From Manduca sexta (lineage: Eukaryota; Arthropoda; Insecta; Lepidoptera; Sphingidae): a DNA stretch of 64,000 nucleotides. Below the pieces are notes generated by a model. That model was given only the letters and a program-made list of their open reading frames with translations. It had not been told where the DNA came from and did no database searches. Location of the stretch: contig NC_051138.1 in NCBI RefSeq assembly GCF_014839805.1, forward strand, positions 16,830,020 to 16,894,019, in the 5' to 3' direction. The position numbers and the translations under genes are program-made. Below are positions 24,437 through 33,842 of the stretch, piece after piece. Numbering within the stretch: the stretch's first letter is position 1; the number at the start of each line of letters is the position of its first letter.

Positions 24437-25180
24437 TAGTCCATTGAAAAGTTACATTTGGGGTTGCGTTTTTTAGAGGACGCAATTTTATTTTTTAGAA
24501 GTGTAGGGGGGGTCAGTGTAAAGCTAAAACCAAGTTTGTGGGGTCGCCGCCCTTGTCCCACGGCCGCCATCTTGGGTTGAAATAGTTTTTACGATGTATC
24601 TCTTAAACTATTTATCTGACAAAAAAAAATTATAAACATTTTTTGTTGCAAATTAAATTCTCTACAACTTTGGTCCAGTAACTTTTTGTCGTAGAACTAT
24701 AAATAAAAAAGTTATAAGCAAAAATGTTAAGCAATTGCTTTATCTGTCCCAAAGCGATTCAGGATCCAAGTAATTCGCGTACAAGCCGACAAGCGCGGGT
24801 TTGTGTTGCACGTATTATGAACCTTATAAACACACGTTCTGATAACGTTGCAATGGACATTGCTTAACATTGAATTTCTTAATATTTTTGCTTATAACTT
24901 TTTTATTTATAGTTCTACGACAAAAAGTTACTAGACCAAAGTTGTAGAGAATTTAATTTGCAACAAAAAATGTTTATATTTTTTTTTGTCAGATAAATAG
25001 TTTAAGAGATACATCGTAAAAACCATTTCAACCCAAGATGGCGGCCGTGGGACAAGGGTGGCGACCCCACAAACTTGGTTTTAGCTTCACACTGACCCCC
25101 CCTACACTTCTAAAAAATAAAATTGCGTCCTCTAAAAAACGCAAGGTAAGGCCTAAAAAATGTAACATTTCAATGGACTA
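24437..25180. mobile_element. 740-bp foldback/MITE-like element with long inverted arms, TA flanks
   Basis: Two arms of about 300 bp (24439-24738 and 24862-25178) are near-perfect inverted copies around a spacer of about 120 bp. The outer ends are GTCCATTGAAA...TTTCAATGGAC with TA on both sides (24437-24438, 25179-25180), as expected for a Tc1/mariner-type TA target. No transposase frame is present. Each arm carries AAGATGGCGGCCGTGGGACA in one orientation, which contains a consensus YY1/Pho site. Confidence 0.88.
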
Positions 25181-25600
25181 TGTCAGTTATCGCCTCGGCG
25201 ACGCAGCGATCCCGTAAGACTATTGAAAAATGATAGTCCCCGTACTGTTATTCGCGATCGACTGCGCCTGTCGGGACGACAATTGTACTTCAAACTCAAA
25301 TTTTATAGATGGCGCTTATAGTAGTACTTAGATTGCGTCCTTCGCCTTTTAAAAGGTGGTAGGTAGCATTAATATGTAATTTGTACATACATATTATATA
25401 ATCGTGATTACGTGACCTGATTGATAATCATTAAAATTAGACAAAAATAACTAGTCTCGAATCGTATTATGTAGATAGGCGTGCGAAGGTCGTCCACGTA
25501 CCTTTCGATTTGATCTGCTTATACAGCTTGTTACGACGTTTGCCACTTCATTAAATAGGCAATAAATAATTCATCTGTAGGGTATACAACGAAATATAAC
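25181..25600. other. Spacer between foldback element and CpG-rich block
   Basis: Mixed-composition sequence without coding frames or repeats that I recognise. Confidence 0.4.
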
Positions 25601-25798
25601 ACATGACTATTGAGCGCCATTTTATCTCAATAAGGAATGTTAGTCGGTGTAAGAGGAGTGGGTCGGCCGGTGCCGTGTCGAGTACGGGACGCCCGCGACA
25701 GCGTTCTAGTTCCTCTATTGCACTCAATTTACAAACAAAGTACAAAATACACGATAGCGTGACGTCACGTACCTGCACTCGGTGTACTGCCGTAGGTG

Positions 25799-25857
25799 CG
25801 ACGCACACGCGGCGCGTACACGCGGCACGCACACGCGGCGCGTACACGCGGCGCGTC
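25799..25857 (+). repeat. Minisatellite of ACACGCGGCGCGT units
   Basis: About four to five copies of a 13-15-bp unit (ACACGCGGCGCGT and variants such as ACACGCGGCACGC) in tandem, very CpG-dense. Confidence 0.8.
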
Positions 25858-26271
25858 CCGCGTGACTCACTACCGTCGGCGAGTAGATCACAGGTATAAT
25901 AGATTTTTGAAGTGTTTACTCGTTTTGAATACAGTTAAATTGTCATTTTTGTATGATAGTATGATACGGAGAGTTGTACGGAGTTGTTTTGTACCGCGAC
26001 GTGTCCGCACGTCTGTTTTTCGCGCGTGGCCATCGTCGGGCGACAGGTGCCCGAGTTAACGTTTTAATTTGTCTATTGTGATAAAAGGTATTGTATTGAT
26101 ATTGGAACGACTGATTACGAGCAAACGCGACATCACGGCCAACAAAATTGAATAATTTACGGAGTCCGCGTTTGCTCCCGTATTAGAGGTGTCACGGCTC
26201 TGTGACGTCGCCTCGAGTTTTTGATCTCGAATTACGACTGATCGCGCCGGCGGCCGCGCCGGACCACGTGA

Positions 26272-26345
26272 CTCGTAACACGCCGCGTGCAACACGACGC
26301 GTGCAACACGACGCGTGCAACACGACGCGTGAAACACGTCGCGGG
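26272..26345 (+). repeat. Minisatellite of GCAACACGACGCGT units
   Basis: At least four tandem copies of a 14-bp unit (GCAACACGACGCGT), with degenerate flanking copies. The unit shares ACACG.CGCGT with the array at 25.8 kb, so the two arrays may be related. Confidence 0.8.
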
Positions 26346-26908
26346 ACGTGACGCGTGGTCCGGCGCGGCCGCGCGAGCCTAACGTGATTCCTTCATAGAT
26401 TAACGTTTATATTTTACCAGTTTTTTAAATGTCAATTGATATGAAGACGAGTTTGCGCGCTGTTTATGTGCAATAACAATGGACGGTGTCGCAGTGTGTG
26501 AGTGAGTTGTGGAGGTGACGCGGCGGCCGAGTGTCGGTCCCGCGCCGCCGGGCCCGGGCCCCGGGACCCGCTTCCCGGACCCCGGGACGGAGCGCATCCT
26601 CGTCGTTCGTACAAATTACATCGGTTGTACTCTAGTTATATATTTATGTTAGTAGTTTTTTAGCGGGGCTAAAATATTCTGTTAATTGTGTTGTGTTATA
26701 AAACGAAAAAAAATAAACGATTTAAAAAAAAATGTGGTGCGAGTGGATACAGTGGATTTAACGATAAAGACATTTAACAAATTTTCAAATTAATATTATA
26801 AAAAGTACTAAAACTTTTTTAAAAAAATTGCTTTGATAATGTATGTACATAGTGTTAAGTTACGTAGTTATTAAGAGCAGACTTAGATGTAGTAGTATAA
26901 CAAATTGC

Positions 26909-26995
26909 ATGGCGGAGGCGTTCGAAGCCCAACCTATTGTTAACTTTCTTCTCCTTTGTGTTATTTTTTTATTCTACAATAGTTTTCGTTACTGA
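26909..26995 (+). CDS. Possible 28-residue single-pass membrane micropeptide
   Basis: ATG at 26909, stop TGA at 26993-26995. The predicted peptide starts MAEAFEAQPIV and then has one hydrophobic segment (NFLLLCVIFLFYNSF). It lies just right of the CpG-rich block. Size and layout are like insect and vertebrate SERCA-regulating micropeptides, but the sequence is not clearly one of them. Against it: the hydrophobic part comes from a pyrimidine run that also looks like a 3' splice site (TTTTTTTATTCTACAATAG), and the -3 base of the start is T. Unproven. Confidence 0.2.
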   Translation: MAEAFEAQPIVNFLLLCVIFLFYNSFRY

Positions 26996-29370
26996 CATTT
27001 TGTTATGGTACCGGCCGCGGGCGGCTGTCTCGAGCTCGCTTGATGATCGCTTCTGAAGACAACTGTTCAACTATCTCTCAGATATTCAATTATAGTATCA
27101 GCGCCGACGCTCACTGTGGCACCGAAGAGTAGTCGATGACAATCAAAACACCACCTCATCTCATTCCGAAACTGCTGCTATTAGCATAACAAAAACGACA
27201 ATATATTAAATCAGACTCTTCACAGCCACTGTTAGCCGGCACTGACAGCTAAAATCTTTCGTGCTAAAAGTATCTCTACACACAGTCTTCAGAAAGCTAA
27301 GCTCATCAAATATGTATATTTTTCAATGATAAGTGTGCGCAAATTTTGGTAATCAGGAGCGATGCGTACTTTTAACTGTACATCATCACTGCCTCGTCAC
27401 TCAGCGCCAGACTATTAACCCTCATAGTATAATGTGTAGCAGTGCAAATAAGTGTTTATATTCAATCAATTCAAATAGCGGTTGTAACGTTTTATGACGA
27501 CTTTTTGTAATTTTTGTAACGTCAGTTCAATATAATCGCTATTGTAATTGAATTTCATATTAAATCTGACGCTGAGTACATTCGTTAACGGAAGATTATG
27601 AGCTCGAAGCAACCGCGCCTGCTTCAATCAGCGGTAATATGTAAAATGAGAAAAATAATTTATGTTTTTTATATATTGATTATTAACAAACGTAATAAAG
27701 AGTGAGCAAAATTGCACATCTTCGATATCAGTGTTTTATTATTCCCATGTGTTTGTGATGTCTACCATTATTACAAATGGCTCAATAACAGAACCGAAAG
27801 GTTATAAATCTTTATTGATTAAATATCAAAATTCTAAAAATACTGCTTTAGGAACACCCATGTTACATTACTATCTTGAATTCTTTGTGTTTAATTCTCT
27901 TAGCACTCAGACCATGTATATTATAATTCTCTTTGACTCAGACTCAGTATTTGATAGACAATTTAATATCAGTAAACGAGATCAGTAAATCAAAATTTGA
28001 CACTCAGGTCCCATATCTATTATGATTCTCTTTGGTGAAGCCATTCAATTCAGAGCATTTATAATAATTCAATTTTACTTACTCTATGATTCAATTCTAA
28101 CTTCTCAAATTCTAGTTATTCCGATGTGTTAAAAAAATATGGATTCTTTAATGGTTTTGAAAAAGCCTTTAAAGAAAATCCACTTCTCGAAATCTCTGAA
28201 ACCGAATAAATTATCAATTCTACCACAATATTGCTCGACAATCAGTGAAATACAGGAAGATCCCTTTCCTGAGTTTTGTGAGCGTCAATTTGCGTGCGAA
28301 CATAAAATATCCTTTGTGAAACTGTATTTCGATGCGTGCGTGAATAATGAAAGTAAGTGGTGAGGCTTCAGCTCACGTTTTTTGCAAGAAGTGTTACCCA
28401 CTTCTAGAACTCAGAGGACCGCGGTATCAATACAAACAATTCAACAATATAATTTAAATCATTTTTTTCTTAGATTACAAACACTAAAAAATCCATTCCC
28501 GGAACTCGACGCGAAACTGGCCGCGTTATTAACACCCCTACGATTCGTCATTGTGGGCAATCACAAGCATCAACCACTTACGATTGACCTACTTGATCTT
28601 AGAGGCGTGCAGACACTAGGTTGATTTAAAAATTGTCTGTTACAGAATCAAAAAAATGTCATTGTAATGAGGGGGGAGACACAAGCCCCCCAACGCCGAT
28701 GGTGACCACTCACCTCGTCATGGAGATGGAATACGGACAATAAACTAAATATAATTGTTCGTAGAAATAAAAGATATTTTCCTCCAAACTTATTTTATTT
28801 ATTAAAATATATAGGAAACGATTCTTACAGTCAGTTGCAAATGCATTAGATTCACTCCGGGAGATCCGAAAACATATCCTATGGTCTTCCGAAATAGCTA
28901 TAAACTAATTCTAATAAACGTGTTGATGTAATCTAATAACATTTTATTATTCGAATTATCACCATGTTTTATATCTCACTTTAGTGGTCGGCACAACGTC
29001 TCTTACTTTGTAAAATATTTGGCTTATTTTTATTTTGCCTCATATACATTAAAATGAATTACCTAATATTTTATCAGTCAATTTTATTAAATTTAAAGGC
29101 GACCACAACCGACTTCACAATTTTGATATTATAAGTGCTGAAGTTGATGAGTTATCAGCATTTGAAGATTTTTGGTATGGTGATATAAGGTGTTGACATA
29201 TTATAATTGAATACTTTAGAAATGTCTGTGGACTAATATGTACTCCAAGGTAGTAGCAGCCGAATGCGACATTACAAGAGGTGCCCATTCCAGCAGATTC
29301 CACGAATATTTAGCTTACCTTGAAATGAACAAAATTAATATTATTGTGATGTCTCATTTTTGTTCATTAC
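26996..29370. other. Region between the CpG-rich block and DTL, with unassigned frames
   Basis: Mostly AT-rich. Frames at 28139-28363 and 28382-28624 look more protein-like than chance. The first holds LKKPLKKIHFSKSLKPNKLS; the second holds LKNPFPELDAKLAALLTPLR. They are in the same reading frame, separated by one TGA (28361-28363). A purine run GAGGGGGGAGA follows at 28671, then AATAAA near 28767. It may be the decayed end of a retroelement or a dead gene. I do not recognise a family. Confidence 0.3.
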
Positions 29371-29492
29371 CAGTGGCGAAAGGTGAAATTTTTCGAAAGG
29401 GAACTGGACACAACATATAGGTTCTATTAATAGTTAAGACTTTACATAAAGGGAAGCCGATAGGGATCGGGTATCTGGACTCTTCGCCACTG
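29371..29492. mobile_element. hAT-like MITE, 122 bp
   Basis: Perfect 10-bp terminal inverted repeats CAGTGGCGAA...TTCGCCACTG, of the form seen in hAT elements. The flanking octamers TTCATTAC and CTCATTTC match at six of eight bases, consistent with an aged 8-bp TSD. No coding capacity. It lies just downstream of the DTL stop. Confidence 0.65.
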
Positions 29493-29576
29493 CTCATTTC
29501 ACAGATTCCAATAATAATGTCTTAAAAATCTTTGCAAAATTTGTAGGGAAGAAAATACTGTGGTCGCAATTTATTC

Positions 29577-32500
29577 TCATTTGTCCTTAGTAGTTAATTT
29601 GAAATATGTGAGTAACGTCCGACTTTTTTTATAGGGTTTAGTAGGTTTTTCTGAAGTGGAATTTCTCCTCGGTGGTGGCAAGCTTTCCTTGGGACTCGGC
29701 GGGGCTGTTATGTTGCATTTTTCTACAACATCCGAAACTTTTCCTTTCTTTTCTCGGCCCATTAACGTCAGCCAGTCTGTGGTGTCCAGCTTCTTCTTGG
29801 CTGGAGACATTAGCCTCAGATGCGGCGCCTCTCCATTCAGCACGAAATTTGGCAAATCCTTCGTAGGCGTTGTGAATGTTATTATCCTGACTTTACTCGG
29901 CGACACTTTCACGGTCGACCTGCAGTGTACCATGGTCGGCGAGATCGGCTTCGGACTTTTCGGGGATAGCGCTTTGCAATTCCTTTTCTCGTAATTCTTC
30001 GTTGGTGTCATAAACGAACTGCCCGGTTTAGGGATATAGGTCCAGTCGGTACTCGCGTTCAGATCTAAAAGACATTTCTTGGGACTTTCGGAATCAATCG
30101 GCGTGTCAAGTCGACGTTTCGTTCCCGCGGGCAGCAACTTCTCTTCTTCTTCTTCAATAGTTGGCTCCAATTTTTGTTTTTTGGCCATAATTTCGCCCTC
30201 ATTCTCTTTCGACGCATTCATGAGGTCAGAAAGACAACGCTTGGTCTTCCTGTCGGAAGAACTGGTGTGGCACTTCGCTCTCTTGGCGCTGTACGATCCG
30301 GGAGTATTATACAGCTTTCTTTTCAGTGAATTGGGTGTCTTTTCTAGAGCACCCCATTGTGGTAGACTCGTGACCTCCGTCCGTGGGACTATCTCCGCTC
30401 GACCTTTCACCTCAGTGTCACTGTCTATAAACTCTCTGCCGATCCTCCAGATTTTATGTCTGGCGTCGTCACTGCACGTGACGACTTTCGTATCACCTTT
30501 CTGACACCAGGCGGCGCAGGTGACCTCGGCCCAGTGTCCCGTGAGCTTGACGATGGGCTCCGAGTACTTCACGTTCCAAATGTATGCGTTCTTGTCGCTG
30601 CTGCCGCTTACCAGATACATGCAGTCAGGACTTAGGCTTGTTTTGATGTAGAACGTGCTGTTCTCGTGCCCGATGTATCTCTGCTCTGGCAAAGTGTTGT
30701 AAGTGGAAATATTGAAACAGTAAATAACGTTGTCCATGCAACTGGCGTAAAGTCTCATCGCGGCATCATCTATAATCAAGTTGGTATACCCATTCTTTGT
30801 CGAGCTGCCGCAATAAGGTATGGAGTGTTTCGGCAGAGGTTCTCGTTTGTACACATTATAATTTTTCCTCAAATCCCAAACTTTTATATTTCCATCGCAT
30901 TCTCCGCACGATATGAGCGTCATGTCGTCTTGGAACACTAACCCTGTGATACTGATTGCTCGATGATTGTCGATGCGAGGCCTTTTACTGTGGGATCCTG
31001 GTGTTTTTGGCGTGAAACTAGAATGGCAATTCATGAGGCAGTTATCAGGTTTGAGGACCAGCGAGGGTTGGTTGCACGCCCGTATATCCCAAATAAGAAT
31101 GTGTCCATCCCTGGCGCCTGTGGCAAATACCGAGGGCTCTGTGGGTCTGAATACAGCAGTTTTGACGGACCTGGTATGGCTGGAGAACACAAGTACGCGC
31201 TTTGGAGATCCCTCAGCAACATCCCATAATGATGCTGTGTGATCACCTGTGAACAATGATGTCAGATATTTATATTTTAAGATAGGGCAAACAGCCCACC
31301 ATGTGTGCATGCAAAGTAATCAGTACTGTGTGATTGCGAAGGATGAAAACCCAGAAACGGTGTATTAATCGCTTTTCACAAAGAACAATTACTTACAAAA
31401 AATGGGATAACACCAATGTCAATAAACATAGAACACTTTATGCATCCTAACAAAGGACTTTATTTGTATGCATTCAGAAGGTTTATAAAGTGCAAGTATA
31501 TACAGACAACAAGTACATACAAAGACTATATTATATGATGAGTGGTCATTGTTTCAGTTTGGCTCATTATACTGATCCCAACAGCAATAATGGGGGTTGT
31601 AACCTAAAACTAAGATATCGTTATATACAGACTGTAAACTATGTAAACCTAGTTCTTGGACTCATACCGGCATAATTTGGCCTAGTATTAACTAATTAGG
31701 TGATTTGAGAAAGTTTATGTGTTAATTAAGAAGTAATTTTGTGACAAAATTAATCAAGCTGTTTAGTAACATATATAAGTTAAACAGTCTAATTTTATTA
31801 TTCAGCCTTTTCTGATCGACTATATAGAAAGAATCACAAAAATAACCGTTGTTATTTTTCCTGTACAGTTATTCACAACTTTAGCTGTAGGTATTCATAC
31901 AAAACAATGTAGTGAGCACCTAGTTAATGCCAGATATCATTTTTAATGTAATTCTCAATAGGATTGCTTGATTTAAAAACTGAAAATATTTGTCGAACTT
32001 GAGAATTAAACCTCAGCATTCACAGCATAATTAAAATAATCAAAATTTATTTCCAAATATGAATGACCAGTTTTAAGATTTAAAAAAATTGTGTAATTAT
32101 TATTATTAAAAATATTTATTGTAGTAAGATACACCAACAGCACTACATACTATAAAAAATCAATGCAATAAAACAAAACAGTACAGCATCTGATATGTGT
32201 GCTACTAATAGAAAAATAATAATATAAAAAGTTTCTGTAACTCACCAGAAACTGTAACAAAACTCATGTGCTGCGGCATCCATGCCAAGTCAAACACAGC
32301 ATTGTTGTGGCACTGGAAGCCCTCCAGTGTACTGGCAGAGCTGAACGTGGATGTGTCCTGTAATATGCACCACTTATGAACACTTACATGCATACTGTGT
32401 CACTCACAGCTTATTTTCCAAAGACAAGTTTTCTTTTACTTACATAATTTAATTCGTTTTTAATTTTATCTAGAACTTTTGTCAAATATTATTTGCATAC

Positions 32501-32868
32501 TTATTTACTGACTACTGGCAACATGGGTGTACCATTTAAAACGTCGGAGAATTACCTGTATAGCCACTCTTCCATCCTCATTAGCAAGAGCTAAGATGTG
32601 TTCATATCCAGGGGCTTCTGAAAACCTGCAGGCAAATATCGGCGGGTCCTGATCGAAGTTTGCAACAATATTTCCTCCCTGCAGCCCGTAATACGATTCA
32701 CTACCATCAACCAGCAGCCGCTTTAGGATGTTATCATAATTAAACCGGCAATCTGCAATAGATCCATGTGTTATTTCAATTCAATGAACTGAACCGATTC
32801 CACTAAACATTTACAATACACTTACAATTGCCATATTGACGATCGATTAAGTTTTGAATGTCGTTCAT
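29577..32868 (-). CDS. DTL: DTL / Cdt2 (L2DTL), substrate receptor of CRL4 ubiquitin ligase
   Basis: Four exons on the minus strand: 32868-32826, 32752-32556, 32357-32246, 31246-29577; 673 residues (human 730). With Cul4-Ddb1 it ubiquitinates PCNA-bound Cdt1, p21-type inhibitors and Set8 in S phase and after DNA damage. The N-terminal half is a WD40 propeller (NNAVFDLAWMP, GDHTASLWD, GARDGHILIWDIR, GNIKVWDLRKNY, GHENSTFYIKTSLSPD, SGSSDKNAYIWNV, TCSDDARHKIWRI). Two WDxR Ddb1-binding motifs are at about 170-173 and 241-244. The C-terminal half is basic and disordered. The last 15 residues hold a PIP-box-like SRTLLTYF (659-666), matching the C-terminal PIP box of vertebrate Cdt2. AATAAA (29575-29570) begins one base after the stop. 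Confidence 0.96.
31247..32245 (-). other. DTL intron 3
   Basis: 999-bp AT-rich intron with donor TTTCTG|GTGAG and acceptor TTCACAG|GTGATC on the minus strand. No repeat recognised in it. Confidence 0.85.
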
Positions 32869-33765
32869 CTTGTTTTCATTGTAACTTCACACAAAACGCA
32901 ATTGTAAACACTGTTTCAAGCACCACCAGATTTTTCTACAATGTTCTCTGATATAAAAAAAAAAACACGCACGACACCGTAGGTATGATCACAAAATAAT
33001 AAGGCGCGAAAATCTGATGAATGAAAGAGAGGCAAAGATAATATGTCAGAAAAATCAAAACAAATATCTATGGTTGAATCTTACAATCGATATCAATGTA
33101 TCGACTATTTTATAATTACCCAAGTTGATAATAATATAAACTGTACCTGTAAGTCGAGATAATGGCTATAGCCTTTTTTGGAACGTAATGAAAATAAAAC
33201 CTTAGAGGGATAACATTTCGAACCTTATTCATATAAAAAATACACCTATAAAAAATATTTGGAGAATTTATCCAATTATCCACGAGGCGATAATATGCAA
33301 TTATTGTATGTACATACATTGGTAGCGGGTGAGTGTGACTATAATACCCAAAATAATACCGGACTGTGAAGTGTGAGTGAGAATCTCGCATTATTTTTAT
33401 TCTATAGATATGTATTAGATATAGAAATCTTTAATCTATAGCAGTCTATGGTACATTCCAAACGCGTTTGCATTTTTGTTGTGAGAGGAAAAGTAAAATT
33501 TTATTTTTTGTAAAAAATATTGTTTCAATTATTGGTTTTATACAAATTTACTTACTATGAGCATTCAATTTGTTTAGTTCCGTATATTTTGAGATACAAA
33601 TAGGGAAGGATAGGACGTTTAGTGTTTCGTTTCGCTGTGTAGCGAAGTCAGTCATCTAGCGGTTTTTATTTTCCTTTCAACACAGTGTATTACGTCGTTT
33701 CACACTCTCCCGTTGATAAAACAAGCTACACAGCTCAATATACGTTCGTTAAAGGTGTTTTGAAT
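32869..33765. promoter_or_regulatory. Divergent promoter region between DTL and the 575-residue protein gene
   Basis: About 0.9 kb between the DTL start (32868, minus) and the first presumed exon of the plus-strand gene. A consensus E2F site, GGCGCGAAA (TTTCGCGCC on the minus strand), lies at 33003-33011, 135 bp upstream of the DTL ATG. DTL is a cell-cycle gene and E2F targets its promoter in other animals, so the site is credible. It is unclear whether the plus-strand gene shares it. Confidence 0.6.
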
Positions 33766-33842
33766 GTAAGTAATGTAAATGATTGTATATATTTTTTATG
33801 TGTAGTTTAGTTGTGACGCAACGAGTACGTACAAATTTCCAG

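Larger units (their letters stand above)
25640..26625. promoter_or_regulatory. CpG-rich promoter-like block
   Basis: The most GC- and CpG-rich kilobase in an otherwise AT-rich window. It contains a consensus CRE (TGACGTCA) near 25761, a CACGTG E-box near 26264, two ACGCGT-type minisatellites and a very GC-rich stretch at 26515-26590 with CCGGG palindromes. A splice-donor-like ATCACAG|GTATAA is at about 25890. This looks like a promoter or 5' UTR of a gene or long non-coding RNA, but no coding sequence for it is recognisable nearby. Strand unknown. Confidence 0.4.

Noticed and set aside
25551..26614. Arg/Pro/Gly-rich frames in the CpG-rich block
   Set aside because: They follow from minisatellite and GC composition (several frames open at once), not from coding selection.
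26909..26995. Calling the 28-residue frame a sarcolamban homologue
   Set aside because: Only the M-x-E-A start and hydrophobicity agree; too weak for homology.
29656..30504. Plus-strand frames over the last DTL exon
   Set aside because: Antisense shadows of the DTL C-terminal region.
1943..32868. A functional ubiquitin gene cluster (OTUB1, UBR7, DTL)
   Set aside because: Three ubiquitin-system genes within 31 kb is suggestive, but they act in different pathways, lie on different strands and are separated by RSPH9 and a desert; chance neighbours are the simpler reading.
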